Below, one piece after another: positions 52,019 through 63,752 of a DNA stretch of 64,000 nt; the stretch's first letter is position 1; the number at the start of each line of letters is the position of its first letter. The stretch is from Aphrocallistes beatrix (taxonomy: Eukaryota; Porifera; Hexactinellida; Sceptrulophora; Aphrocallistidae). The notes under the pieces were generated by a model that saw only the letters and a program-made list of their open reading frames with translations, ran no database searches and was not told where the DNA came from. The stretch spans positions 124,001 to 188,000 of the forward strand of contig OY725499.1 in the NCBI GenBank assembly GCA_963281255.1. The letters run 5' to 3'. The translations under genes and the position numbers were made by a program.

Positions 52019-55000
52019 TTATACTTCAAGAGTTACAGAATATAGCTTAGCTGTTTGTTCAAGAAGTAGGAAGGGTTCGGGGTCTGGTTTATAAAGGTTA
52101 TTCCATTTCAGGTTTAGTGTCTTCAGCTGTAGTAGAGTCGGTATGAGGTGTGTGAGAGGATCGAAATAGTTGGAATTGAGTTCACACCACTTTAGTTCTA
52201 AGTACTGGATAGTAGGATGGTAGATGAATCCTCTACACAAATGTAACAACACAATTTCATATAGTGGGACATTATATAGTTCCAAATAGACCAAAGATCT
52301 GAGTCTATTCACTGCTGTACCGAGGAGAGTTACATCATCATGTTGTAGTGTAGTGCTGCTCAGTCGAATAAGTACTAAGTTGGTACATGTGCTTATTGAG
52401 CAGAAGAATTCATCCCAACGAGTTAGTCTAACTGTGTCTAAATCAGACAACTCCAATCCTCTCAGAGTGTGTTTGTTAGTATTCAGGACTCGTAGTAGAT
52501 CTTCATGTACGGTGACTTCAGGAGCATCATAGGAGGCATCTAGACGTAGGTATGTGAGTCTGGATAGATTGCAGAGGTGAGGTAGTAGTGAGCATGTATC
52601 TCCCCAATACAATGTTATCTCCTGTATATTGGAGAGTAGAGGGAGTAGTGTTCCTAATTTCTGTTCATATCCTCTAATCTCATAGAGATGTAGACCGGTG
52701 AGCTGTGTAGCAGCAGGGATGATGGGACTGGAACGGCTGGACCACTTTTTGAGTTTTTGAAAGAACTTCGGTCGTTCCTGTTCAGGGTTGAGAAGTGGAA
52801 TCAAAGTTCGGTATTCTTTGGAGTCTTTGGGACTAAAGTCCAAGTTTTCAATGTACTTCAATTGATTCCCTATTTGCTTAAGAAATTTAGGCGGGAATTT
52901 TGTACGATCGAAACACAAACTCGTGGATAGTTTGAGAATTTGAAGATTGGACACATGAACAGCTGAGTCACTGTCTGTGAGGTTACAATTAAAAAGTTTC
53001 AAACTAAACTTAGTTCCAGGAAGTAGCTGAATCTCTTCCAGGACTTCACTGTAAGAAGAGAGAGTGGAAAAGTCTCCGCCATATAACCTCACTGCTAAGT
53101 ATTTCAGGGAACAAGTATGCAGATGCTCCAGTAATGATCTGAACTGAGACAGAGAGAAGTAGCGTGTATCGAAATATATTAGTTGTATGGAACGGAGGAG
53201 ACGTAGCGACTTTAAGAAACACTTCCACTCGTTAGGAGATATGGAATCATCCAAATAGAAGTATAGCGACTCAGGAAGGAAACGACGGAATTTCGAAAAT
53301 GATTTTAAAACCGATTTGGAATCGCATTCAAAAAGCATTTCAGACAAAACTAAGAAATCTCGAGTAAATTCCTCACACCCCGAATATTTGAGAAATTCGT
53401 AATCATAGTTATAATAGTAGAGTTGCCATACCATTGGCATCTGGATCATATCAACTGTCTTGGTTGGAAGGAATTTGAACAGGATGGAGAGAATCAGGTC
53501 TGCATCGTCGGACAATAAACCGCACACAAACCTCACCACCATCTTAAACACTGAAAAGTTGTCATCGGAGTTGACAATGTAGCGAGTGCTTAGGCATTGG
53601 TCCCTCCATGAACAATTGCGCAACCAGTTGGCACCGACAAACTCTTGGATGGTCAGGTGGGAAAAACACCACACACGGACAACTTTGCCATGAGGGAGCT
53701 TCTTCATGTGCTCTTCTGCCAGGCCCAAGCACTGGCATGCCTCATCTACTCCGTCCACGTTAAGGAGGATGTCCTTCGTGGAGGTCAGTTCTCGACTGGA
53801 CACTCCGAGATAGGCTACCTCGCCGACGCGATGCAGACAATCCACTACATCTGGATGCATTCGGGGAAACAACTGTTTCTTGGCCAGGTGCATCAAGTTC
53901 ATTCTTGAGAGTTGTCGCCTGATGAGGTAGCTGATCAACTCTGTGTAGAGGAGTGTGAGGGTGAAGGCGCTCACATTGTCATTTTCACGAACAAGAGCTG
54001 CGAATAATGACGCGTTTACTGGCACGAGAGAAAGCTGGTTTATATCGTCATGGAGGTGGATTAAATACTTCAACTGATCCAGTTTCTCCTGTTCTGGAAG
54101 TTGGATGCGGAAGTAGAGGTCTCGGTTCTCAGGAGAGAATCCGAGGACTTGATAAAAGCGGTCGATGCTGAGTTGGAAGTTGGAAGAAATGTTTGTATAA
54201 GCACCTGGACGGCTCGTCACGAGGATGGTGGAGGATGTTAGGACTTTTCTCGTGAGGAGAAGGAAGAGGAGAGTTCGTTGGAAGGGAACTTCTTTGGTGT
54301 ACTCGTCTAGACTGTCAATGATAATGAGAAGTCCTTCACCGTCTGACTCGACGAGATGTTTCGCAAGGTCGGAGCGCCAGCTGGCATCGACTGGCATGGA
54401 TAAGCACAGCCAGTTTTGTATGAATTCCGTATTGATGCCAACAGACACTTTCTTGCTCTGTTCCATTTGGTGCCATTCCGCGTTCCGACAAGGAATGGAA
54501 ACAGCGAAGGAGAATTGAGGAAGTTTGCTTTGGCCGAAAAGAAGGCCTATCCTATGGCAAAGAAATGTCTTGCCGCAGCCAGGATTCCCGATGAGGCACC
54601 AGATTTGTGGTTTTATTTCCGGATCTTCAGGATTTGAGGGAAAATATTCGTGTAATTCGTTGTCGAAATCGACAGGTGTGATGTGGATTTGTTTGCTGGC
54701 GATTTGACGCATAAATGCGATTTCATTGTAGGTGGTCTCGTCCTCTGGATTCACTAATCTGGGCTTCTCTTTGATAATCGTCAGAGGAACAAATACGGAT
54801 TCGAGATCCACCTTTTCTTCGTCATCTAGCATCTGCTGCACTTTCTTATTCTGAAGTTCTAGGTATTTCTTGAGGGAAACATTCCAATTCGCAATATCCT
54901 TCTCCAGGGAGCTGATATGTTTTTCAAAGTTGGATGCCAAATCAGGAATTCCCGTAAACACTTGTTGGTGTTGTTGCACGGAGATTGCAACGTCATTTCG

Positions 55001-55477
55001 TTTGATGATTGCCATTAGGTTAGCTAGCGGGGCGAGATCTGACGCAATATAACCCGCTTCAAGGAGAGATTTCAATTTCGCATCGAATGACAAGGAAACA
55101 TCAATGTTCGTTTTAACCAGATAGATTCTATGCCAGTCTTCTTCACTCAATTCCGTTCTCAGAACTTTCACGAGGCTTTTAACCGAAAATTCTTTCTCTT
55201 GCGTGCTGCGTTCAATCGGAATATCTGAAGCTAACCAGGGATACTTCTTGGCTCTTTCTAAGAGATCAGCGCGACCGATCCCAGCCAAGCCTTGATAGAA
55301 AACATTCGGATCATGTTCTCCCCATTTCTTCAACGAAGTTAACAGCTTCGTTCCATTTGTTATTTTCTCGGAAAATGCGGAAGGAATGTTGAGGAGATTC
55401 TTAAGTTTCTGGACGTCTGGAGTCGATAGTTCTATGCCCAACTCGATTAGGTCGGATAGAGCACTGTCTTCTGACAT
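52019..55477 (-). CDS. NLR-type receptor: tandem DED-like domains, NACHT, leucine-rich repeats
   Basis: Intracellular sensor-type protein of 1152 residues in one exon. Residues about 7-82 look like a death-effector domain with the RxDL signature as RADL (69-72). Residues about 97-170 look like a second, more diverged DED. A charged helical linker follows (about 180-225). NACHT: Walker A GNPGCGKT (297-304), Walker B LLIIIDSLDE (383-392), sensor TSRPG (421-425). A winged-helix and superhelical region leads to irregular leucine-rich repeats from about 730 to the end. The start is the ATG at 55475-55477; an acceptor-like tctgtttag lies 10 bases upstream, suggesting a 5' UTR intron. NACHT-LRR proteins with death-fold adaptors act in innate immunity or cell death; this one's ligand is unknown. 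NACHT assignment is firm, DED assignment rests on pattern only. It is intact. Confidence 0.9.
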   Translation of the reverse strand: MSEDSALSDLIELGIELSTPDVQKLKNLLNIPSAFSEKITNGTKLLTSLKKWGEHDPNVFYQGLAGIGRADLLERAKKYPWLASDIPIERSTQEKEFSVKSLVKVLRTELSEEDWHRIYLVKTNIDVSLSFDAKLKSLLEAGYIASDLAPLANLMAIIKRNDVAISVQQHQQVFTGIPDLASNFEKHISSLEKDIANWNVSLKKYLELQNKKVQQMLDDEEKVDLESVFVPLTIIKEKPRLVNPEDETTYNEIAFMRQIASKQIHITPVDFDNELHEYFPSNPEDPEIKPQIWCLIGNPGCGKTFLCHRIGLLFGQSKLPQFSFAVSIPCRNAEWHQMEQSKKVSVGINTEFIQNWLCLSMPVDASWRSDLAKHLVESDGEGLLIIIDSLDEYTKEVPFQRTLLFLLLTRKVLTSSTILVTSRPGAYTNISSNFQLSIDRFYQVLGFSPENRDLYFRIQLPEQEKLDQLKYLIHLHDDINQLSLVPVNASLFAALVRENDNVSAFTLTLLYTELISYLIRRQLSRMNLMHLAKKQLFPRMHPDVVDCLHRVGEVAYLGVSSRELTSTKDILLNVDGVDEACQCLGLAEEHMKKLPHGKVVRVWCFSHLTIQEFVGANWLRNCSWRDQCLSTRYIVNSDDNFSVFKMVVRFVCGLLSDDADLILSILFKFLPTKTVDMIQMPMVWQLYYYNYDYEFLKYSGCEEFTRDFLVLSEMLFECDSKSVLKSFSKFRRFLPESLYFYLDDSISPNEWKCFLKSLRLLRSIQLIYFDTRYFSLSQFRSLLEHLHTCSLKYLAVRLYGGDFSTLSSYSEVLEEIQLLPGTKFSLKLFNCNLTDSDSAVHVSNLQILKLSTSLCFDRTKFPPKFLKQIGNQLKYIENLDFSPKDSKEYRTLIPLLNPEQERPKFFQKLKKWSSRSSPIIPAATQLTGLHLYEIRGYEQKLGTLLPLLSNIQEITLYWGDTCSLLPHLCNLSRLTYLRLDASYDAPEVTVHEDLLRVLNTNKHTLRGLELSDLDTVRLTRWDEFFCSISTCTNLVLIRLSSTTLQHDDVTLLGTAVNRLRSLVYLELYNVPLYEIVLLHLCRGFIYHPTIQYLELKWCELNSNYFDPLTHLIPTLLQLKTLNLKWNNLYKPDPEPFLLLEQTAKLYSVTLEV

Positions 55478-55547
55478 TTTCAAATCTCTAAACAGAGAAT
55501 AAAATAATAAATTCTTCGATAATTGAGGAGAATTAAATGAAAGATCA

Positions 55548-55700
55548 TGTATGCCAACTGTCCCGCTTTTTCCACCGTTTTATTGAGCTAATCTACGCGA
55601 GTGTACCACTTTTACATGAAATTTCCCGAATATGTCCCTGAGTTTTTTTTAACTAATGTATAATACTTTCCATCGCTTCTTGCCATGTCCATACTTACCA
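55548..55700. mobile_element. R3 repeat, truncated
   Basis: TGTATGCCAACTGTCCCGCT at the left; breaks off at CTTGCCATGTCCATACTTAC. Confidence 0.6.
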
Positions 55701-56045
55701 ACGCTTTTGAAAATTTCCCTGGATTTGGCAGTGAAATCCTTGGATTTCAATGGTAAATCGCTGGATGTTATTATATTTTTAATTTTAATGACTAAATAAG
55801 CATGAATCAATAATCAAGTTAAATTTCAAACTCGTGATCCAGGGAATTTCATGGATTTCAAATAAAGGCCGAATATAGGTAATTAAAGATTTCTAAATAG
55901 ACAAGTAAACTATTTAAAGGAAGGTACAACGTATATAATGTCATCAAACGCGTTAAATATTCGCTTAATCAAAATTCTAGAACAACTTTCGAAAATTCCT
56001 ACACTTAGGTGTTAGTATGCAAAGCAGGGGCGGGTGGGATAACTA

Positions 56046-56248
56046 AGGTGTTAGTGGAACGAATAAGATGTTAGTGGAACGAATAAGGTGCTAGTGGAAC
56101 GAATAAGGTGCTAGTGGAACGAATAAGATGCTAGTGGAACGAATAAGATACTAATGGAACGAATAAGATGCTAGTGGAACGAAAAAGGTGCTAGTGGAAC
56201 GAATAAAATGCTAGTGGAACGAATAAGGTGCTAGTGGGAAGAATTGTT
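56046..56248. repeat. Tandem repeat, 20-bp unit, 10 copies
   Basis: Unit RTGCTAGTGGAACGAATAAG. The first base alternates between G and A among copies; a few other changes occur (ATACTAATGG, ACGAAAAAGG). Confidence 0.9.
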
Positions 56249-56782
56249 TCTGATATTGAATTCAATAGATTAATACATTAAATTTATTATAGCCGCTTTT
56301 AAGGATTCTCGAGAACGTAGATTACAAATATTGCATTTCATAGTGTCTCTGCTAAATATTTGTCACTTTTGTTTGTCTGTTTTTCGTATAAAAAGCAAAG
56401 AATTGGCAAATTTCTCAAAATATGCTTAATAAAAATCAAAATTATTCAAAAAAAATTTTATTGAATATAAAGCTGTAGCAGACTTCTAAAATAACATTAG
56501 AGGTGTAAAATAAATTTTTGAACCGCGAAAAAGTAGAAATTTCGCGATTCAAACTCAAATTTTAATTGAACCTCAAATTATTTGCTAGAGCAGTTATTGC
56601 CTCTAAACTCTCAGTCCATTCCCCACTAGTATGAATTTCCTAATCAAACCATTTCAGAGATAAAACTCGAAATAAATTGACACATTCTCGAAAAAATCCA
56701 AATTGAAAGTGAACAAAAAAATGTACAAGGAGTGGTTCAGGTGGACACAAAGTGTCCGCTAGCCGCGAAACGTAAACCTGTT

Positions 56783-56978
56783 AGTATACAAGCCATCTTG
56801 AGCCATGATAAAAGCAGGACACAGTGTTGAATTTCACGGGACATGGCGGGACTCAATAGAAAATTACTATACATAGGATACAAAAAAGCGGGACATAATG
56901 GGGAAATTTCATGTAATAGCGGGACACTCGTGAAAATTAGCTCAAAAGAGTAGCAAAAGCGGGACAGTTGGCAAGTAT
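56783..56978. mobile_element. R3 repeat copy
   Basis: CAAGCCATCTTGAGCCATGA left and GGGACAGTTGGCAAGTATGT right; about 195 bp, uninterrupted. Confidence 0.75.
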
Positions 56979-57742
56979 GTGTCAGTATTAATTAACGGTT
57001 AATATTAACGAATTCAACTCACATGAGATATGGATAGTCTCGAATAGATTCGTGTAAATTGCACTTGTGTTAGTTTGTATGAGATGAAAATTATTAGATG
57101 CGAGATCTTATTCAAATTCTTTTCACAATACAAACTCTTATATACTTTAACTCTGCCTACAGTAAGATTCAATTTCTTTACATTGTCATAAGATATCTTA
57201 TTAGCAATGATTAAATAGTAAAATGCTTATGGAGTCAGTTTTTTAGCGATTAATTATTTTGACGAAAAATATTAGAGAAATAAACGAATTTCTAAGAACT
57301 AGAATGAAGGTGTGAATCAGATCATGATAGAGAACTAAATTGTTTAAAAATCGAATAAGATTTGAGATTGTAGCGTTATTAAATAATAAATTTATAATTA
57401 AAATGGGTTCTAACTAATTTTTAGTAGTGAAATTATATTCAATATACTGTACAGTAGAAAATGGATACATGCATTGATATTGGATATACTACTAGTATAT
57501 AGTGTATTGAATAGAGCGTTATTTAACCAAAAATTCCCTTCTACGGGGCATTATCATTACAAATATCCGATATTTACTGTACTAATGCTTAACAACTCAA
57601 CTACAAATTTCTTTGAGTTTAGGGGAGCGATATCCAAAGATTTTCAAGCAAGCTTTCCCTTGGATTTTAACAAAAATTACATACTAGCACTAGATACTAA
57701 TAATTCACGTTAATTACTATATTCTAGAATGTTCTTGTCACA

Positions 57743-57958
57743 TACATGCCAACCTGAGCCATGATAAAAGCGGGACGCAGCGTTGAATTTCGCGGGACAT
57801 GGCAGGACGCCATAGAAAAGTACAATACATAGAACACAAAAAAGCGGGACATAATGGGGAAATTTCATGTAAAAGCGGGACACTCGAGAAAATTAGCTCA
57901 ATAGAAGACCGAAAAAAGCGGGACGTCCCGCTAAAAACGGGACAGTTGGCAAGTATGT
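57743..57958. mobile_element. R3 repeat copy, near consensus
   Basis: ATGCCAACCTGAGCCATGAT left and ACGGGACAGTTGGCAAGTAT right. A partial second copy follows directly (to about 58055). Confidence 0.75.
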
Positions 57959-58487
57959 TGTCATTCTCGGAGCAACTCTCATGAAAATTAGCTCAATAGA
58001 AGAGTGATAAAGTGAAATGTGACGTCCAACCAAAACGGGTTGGTTGGCATTTATGTACTAAAGAGCGATTTTGTAACTCAGAATGTAACTCACGTTTGAA
58101 GATCTTTTGAAGGAGGAGTGAATGAAGATGTTTTCTTAATTCGTTAATTTACAAGTATACTAAGAAATAGCAGATTCTAATACCTATACAGGACTGTATC
58201 TGACCAATTTTGACAAATTTAGCCTCAAAAAGGACTATTCTGCACGGTCGGACTGGTTTCAATCTGACCACTTTTAGTCAAAACCGGACCACTTCACACC
58301 TGCTGGTGCCTACGGCCTTAAAAGTTTATAAAGTCAGGTCTGCATATAGCTACACCTTCAGGAATAGGGGGGTTTAGTTCCCCCCTTAGACCTCCTTTAA
58401 CCCCCTCTGAGGTTTGGAAGATTACTCAGCTCCTTCAAGGGGAGCTAACACCCTCCAGAAAATATTTTATACAGTGGAACCTGTATA

Positions 58488-60228
58488 CCTGGTGGTTCAA
58501 AAAAAAGGAAACCCATTTTGAAATTCCTATAGTCCAGCTATTTTCTGTCCAAAGTCAATGAAACTCCGTAATTATAAACTTCTAACAATCTACTAAAAGT
58601 ATTCAAAGCATAATCATTCTAATGTAAGCAGGCTTTCATCTAGGCGTATTGGTATTTGATTCCATAGATCATAATTAGGCGTATGATTTTTTTTAAGGCT
58701 AGCCGCGTGGCATACGCCTACTTACAGGCATGCAGCAAAAAATGCCATATAAAAATGAGTCTAGGCGCGTAGAAGAATGGTGGCATCCATTTAGGCGTAT
58801 GACTTTGGAAAGCTGGATGAAACCCTGAATGTAAGGATAAGTGGTGATTTATAAGATGTGCTACATGTGCCCTCCGTTCACTTCGATACATTTTTTTATC
58901 CTGAGAGTGAAATTCTGCATGACAGCTTTCAAAACAGGCCCCTTAATTGCATTTATCTCGTCTTTGATATTCTCTTTCAGATGGTTTAGGTCTATCGGCT
59001 TCTCTTCATACACTTTGTTCTTGAGATAACCCCACAGATAGAAATCTGGGGACTAAGGTCTGGAGAATAGGGTGGCCACTCAATTTGACACCGTTTGCTA
59101 ACAGTTCTCTTCTTGAAGTGTTGCTTCAGCCATTCAATGCTGACATTGGCAGTATGTGGCGTTGCACCGTCCTGCTGGAACCATTATCTGTTCAAGGTAG
59201 ACTTGAATCTTCTCTGAAGCTATGTCCAAAACTTGTCAAGAACCTCAACGTATCGTTCTGAGTTCACGGTTACAGCAGAATGGGCCAATAATCCCTCTTG
59301 AAGATATCGCAACCAGGGTATTATACAGCCTTCCAGAGATACGCTCCTAATCTAAAATTTTGAAATTTTCATACACCTAAATCGTTAAATAACATTGAAA
59401 TATTGGGTATTTTTATGAATTTTTACGCTCCTAAACACTTTGCAGCTTAAAATCATACGCCTAAAGGAGCGTCTCGCGCTCCTAGATAATTCCTTGATCG
59501 CAACCCATACTGTAACCTTGCATGAATGGAGTGGGCTTTCAGCAACTTCTACAGGAAGCGAACTACCCCAATAGACATTATTTTTTAGATTCACTTGACC
59601 GTCCCAGTGAAAGTGGGCCTCGTCTGTTGTCCAGAGATTCGTCAAAAATGTGTCCGACTCCTCAATCTTCTCAACCAGAACTTTTGCCATTTCATTTCTC
59701 TCATCCTTATCAGCTTCAGAAAGCTTCTGGTGTGTTTGTATCCTGTATGGGACATGTCCAGATCTTCAGTCATCACTCTCATCATTGTAGACTTGATTGG
59801 GCAAGGTTTGTGACTTTTCTGGTCGATCGTTTCGGTGACTGTTCAACCGACTTCCGAACCAAAGCAATAACTTGGGATGTGCAGCGTCTCTTTCTCCCAG
59901 AATGAGTTTCTCTGTCTTCACACTTCTTATCAAGGTTTTTGACAGTGCCTGCATATTGAAACTTCTTCACCATCTTGAATATGGCAGACTAGGTTGGGGG
60001 TAGTTCCATCCCGAAAACATGTAAAAAGTTCTGTTGCGTTTTTGCGAACGACTTTGTCTCTAAATATTTCTGAACACACCATACTCGCTCTTGAGTTGTC
60101 CACTGCCTTGTTTTTGGCATATCAGAGGTATTAGCTAACATAGTATTTTAAAATATTATTGGGTTATAATTAAAACTAACCAAAAAGGTCCAAAACAGAA
60201 ATGGGTTTCCATTTTTTGAACCACCCTG
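58488..60228 (-). mobile_element. Tc1/mariner-type DNA transposon, degenerate
   Basis: Inverted ends GGTGGTTCAAAAAAAAGGAA (left) and TTTTTTGAACCACCCTG (right) flanked by TA. It sits inside an R14-like MITE whose halves are at about 58469-58487 (TACAGTGGAACCTGTA) and 60229-60290 (TAACGGCTACCCAAGGGACT). R12 (58634-58829) and R13 (about 59313-59496) copies have inserted into it. Confidence 0.8.
58830..60122 (-). pseudogene. Tc1/mariner transposase pseudogene
   Basis: Minus-strand remnants in order: MPKTRQWTTQERVWCVQKYL (N-terminal helix-turn-helix, from 60122), then a stop; RKSVEQSPKRSTRKVT in another frame; FLTNLWTTDEAHFHWDG and YWGSSLPVEVAESPLHSCKV, the DDE catalytic core with the second Asp, then VTVWVAI. 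The frame is broken by stops, shifts and the R13 insertion at about 59313-59496. It cannot make an active transposase. Confidence 0.8.
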
Positions 60229-60230
60229 TA

Positions 60231-61714
60231 TAACGGCTACCCAAGGGACTGGACAAAATTGGCCGTTATACACAGGTGATCGTCCAACCGAATACGAATA
60301 CTGGTATTCGGTTTCCAACCGAATATCAACTATTTGCCAAATAGTATTTGGTCTAACCGAAAATTGAAAGTGTTTCATTGTTAGTGGATAGAGGCTACTG
60401 TAAAGAGTTTCTCATACTACAAAATTTGTCGTTAGTTACAGTAATTTTAAAAATTTCGCTGGGGGCCAAGCCCCCAGACCCCCGATTACAGCTCGCTTCG
60501 CTCGCTCAGGACACCCCCAATCCGGAATCCTGGCTACGCCCCTGCCTTTGAGGTGGCAAACGGAGGTTTCGTCGCTGATATTTTAGAATGGAATTACAAA
60601 CTGTTGGGAAACATGAATTTGTTCTAAAGCTGAATAGAATTGATAGTAGAGTGAGAGTGAGCATTTTGGAGAGTATTTTGCATAAGAGCAAAGAGAAAGT
60701 GGGCATTTTGAGTTTGAAATAATATTAAATGGCACGCGAGAGTGGTATTTTTATTTCGTGAGGGGGTGGGTTATTGTCATTTCTTATTTGTTAGAATGAA
60801 TGGGAGAATGAAAGTGAGGATTTACTAATTTCATTCAAAGAAATATCAGTAACGAAACTTCCGCGACGAATGCTCCAGCGACGAAACTCCCACCATTCCT
60901 TTGAAATTACGGCCTAGGCTCATGTGCCGAACCCTTAGCTACGCCTCTGCTTGTGTTGCATTTAGTTTAGAAAAATGACGGAACTATAAAGTTTGGAACC
61001 AACAATGGAGCCGTAGTTCTTAACTATGTTGTTAAGATTTTAGTGAAAAAGTCTAATGAAAGGTTATTCTTCACTTTGAAGATAAATATATAATCAGTAC
61101 TTTTAGTTGTCTAAATGAAAGGGAGGGCTTATTTTCTGGAAATTCTTCAGTAAGTTAAGGAGCTGCTGAAACCTTTTCTAAGTAAAATAAAACTATGTAT
61201 TCAACAAGAAAAGTCACAAGGGCATTTGTGATGTATTTATTTCATAGCTCATGACCTTTTTGTAAGAACGAGAGCTAATATCAGGTAACACGTGGACTGA
61301 TTTAAAGGAATCATATTCAATAGGAGTAAGAGTAAATAGGAATAAGTAGATACTTAATTTCACGCATCTTGTAAAATATTAATTTAATCAATAGTAGATT
61401 CTTGGAATTAAATAAAAATCCACTTCTTGTTAGTTCTGAAGTATTTCGTGTCATTTACATCGAAATAGCAACGAATAAAGTTTCAAAATGGGTGAATATT
61501 TGTGAAATTCAAAGCCAAATCTATAAACTTTGAGACTTTGAGCTCGTCTATCGATATTTTTTTTAGTTAGAAAGTCAACATTTTATTTCAGAATTGATAG
61601 GACAATGCCTGAATTTACCATCTTAGAAAATTATTTATAAAAATGAATTTTAAAAAGAAGCTACCTTCCAATGATCGATTTGTATAGATTCTAAAAGTTT
61701 TTATATTTCATAGA
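60231..61714. other. Spacer upstream of the protease gene
   Basis: Left part holds repeat fragments (a GGGGGCCAAGCCCCCAGACC hairpin near 60462, GGCTACGCCCCT end near 60530, an R8-like end near 60860). From about 61000 to 61714 I see nothing but AT-rich single-copy-looking sequence. TATTTATAAAA at about 61632 could be a TATA box. Confidence 0.45.
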
Positions 61715-63749
61715 ATGAAGCTATTTCCATTAATCGCCATCTGTCTCACCTTTTCAGCTGTCCTCGGGGCCAATCCAGACTGGAGCAAACTGACATACTG
61801 GGCAAATGGAACTATCAGCTTGCCATATGGAGATATAGTGGAACAATTCGAAATTTGGATTGACCCTGCCGAGAAAAGGAGTAGGATTGATTACTACCAC
61901 GGAATGGATTCGACTCTCTATCTCGACGGACTTGGATTCAAGATAGTCCCTAAACCGCCAGGCAGTGATGAGGTAGGTTAATATCGCTGTCTTATTCTCT
62001 TTTATCGGGCATGCCTAATTTACGGGACGGGACAGTCCCGTAAAATCTAGATGCCTAATTTACAGGATGGGACAGAAAGGTGCCTAATTTACGGGACGGG
62101 ACGGCATCCCGTCCCGTAAATTAGGCATGCCCCTTTTTTCCCAGTTAATTTGTTAATAATGCGTTAGCTTTTTAATTACAGTCGACTCCGCTTAATAGGG
62201 TCACATCGGTCAGAGGACATTTCGACCCGATTAAGCGGAGAGCCCTATTAACCGAAAATATTATGTATTAGTTTCTATGTGTGAGAACTATTCCTGTCCT
62301 GCCAAAAGTGGCCCGATTAAGCGGTTGACCCGATTAAACAGTGACCCTATTAAACGGAGTCGACTGTATTTACAAAATCAGGCACCAAATTGCAATACAA
62401 GGTGGCTGATGTATTGTATAAAGCAGTGATTCTCAAAGAGACTATATTTTGATCAGAAAATATCTAGAATTTTGATCAGAAAACCAATGTAGAATTTTGA
62501 TTAGAAATGTGGAATTTGTATTAATTAGTATTGAAATTCCACATTTCTGATCAAAGTTCACATTGTTTTTTTGATCAAAATTTGACATATTTTCTGATCA
62601 AAATATATAGTCTCATTCTCAAACTTTTTACACCCTGTAATTACCACTATAATGACCGGATGTAATATTATTCTGGCAATTAAATATTTTTGGCTAACAT
62701 TATTTTGGCAAATAATTTGTATTGTAATTCCTATCTTAAGTGCCAAAATAATGGAATTTTTTGCCAAATAATTATGTTACAGTTTTTTACCAAAAAAACA
62801 ACCACAATTTAGTGGCCAAAATTATGGTACCTCCATATTTAAACTCAGGAATATTTTTCACGTACCACTAAAGGAAGCTCACGTAACACAGCTTGAGAAA
62901 GGCTGGTATAATGTAATTAATTATTAGATTGAACGAGTCATTTAAAGTTTATATGGGCATGCCTAATTTCCAGGACGGGACGGTATTCCGTCCCGGAAAT
63001 TAGGTACCTTTTCTGTCCCGTCCCAGAAATTAGGCATCTTGACTCGTAACGTCCCGGAAATTAATAGAAAATATACTAATTTCCGGGACGGGACAGAAAA
63101 GGTACCTAATTCCCGGGACGGGATCCCGTTCCGGAAATTAGGTATCTTAACCCGTCCCGTCCCGAAAATTAGGTACCTTTTCTGTCCCGTTCCGGAAATT
63201 AGGCATGCCCGTTTGATACCATTATTCACTGCAATTTTCTTACATAAAATATTCAATTACAATTTATCTCTCTGCTTCTAGAAGTACCCACTGATTTGTT
63301 ACAATGTAACTGGTGGGATCGGATTCCAAACGGTCTTGCCTGATATCAGCCAGTTCACATTGGTATCAAGTGACCAGCCATGCAGACATGGAGGTAATGT
63401 CGTAACTTGCACACTCTACCGGCTTTCAGAAACAACAGGGTCAAAAACGAACATCTATGACATGTATGTGTATCAGGACAATATCCCAGTTCTTTTCAAT
63501 TTCACTGGTTATGATGCGTTGATGGGTTCACACTATGATGAATACGTTTTCTCCTATGACGTGTTTAAAATACTGAAACAGATTCCACCAGGTGTTTTCG
63601 ACTATCCCGCAAGAATGAGGCACTGTGGTAAGTATCCAGGTCCTGGCCTGTCCCAAGCTGATTTGAATCCGATGGCTGAGTTTGTGGGAGGGACCGATTA
63701 CAATGAGAAAGACAAGGAGACCAGCTCAGAATTTGAGATTTTCAAAAAG
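61715..63749 (+). CDS. Secreted 26/29-kDa-type papain-family cysteine protease, 3' truncated by the window
   Basis: Exons 61715-61972 and 63282-63749 join in phase 0; 242 residues are seen before the window ends. The first residues, MKLFPLIAICLTFSAVLGAN, form a signal peptide. The rest matches the N-terminal part of the insect 26-29-p protease family: SLPYGDIVEQFEIWIDPAEK, SRIDYYHGMDSTL, VLPDISQFTLVSSD, GYDALMGSHYDEYVFSYD, KYPGPGLSQADLNPMAEFVG. In that family a propeptide and papain-type domain with the Cys-His-Asn triad follow; these exons would lie beyond 64000. Likely lysosomal or secreted. The catalytic domain itself is not visible, so protease activity is inferred from family membership. 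Confidence 0.85.
61991..62131. mobile_element. R7 palindromic MITE
   Basis: GGCATGCCTAATTTACGGGA left and mirrored AAATTAGGCATGCCC right. Flanks CTTTTATC and CTTTTTTC are a near-match target duplication. Three internal TAATTTACGGGA units. In intron 1 of the protease gene. Confidence 0.7.
62177..62368. mobile_element. R1 MITE, long class (192 bp)
   Basis: TACAGTCGACTCCGCTTAAT left and ACGGAGTCGACTGTA right, in intron 1 of the protease gene. Confidence 0.8.
62955..63211. mobile_element. R7 MITE, expanded copy
   Basis: GGCATGCCTAATTTCCAGGA left and GGAAATTAGGCATGCCC right, with at least six internal TAATTTCCGGGACGG-type units in both orientations. Confidence 0.7.
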
Positions 63750-63752
63750 GTA

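Larger units (their letters stand above)
55478..58485. other. Repeat-rich spacer upstream of the NLR gene
   Basis: Holds R3 copies, a 20-bp tandem array and AT-rich sequence; no conserved gene recognised. The NLR promoter should lie at its left end. Open frames such as 57474-57713 show no known motif. Confidence 0.5.

Noticed and set aside
57474-57713. 79-codon plus-strand frame
   Set aside because: No motif, no splice context, AT-rich composition; likely chance.
59522-59905. 127-codon plus-strand frame in the mariner
   Set aside because: Antisense of the transposase catalytic region; the minus strand carries the DDE motifs.
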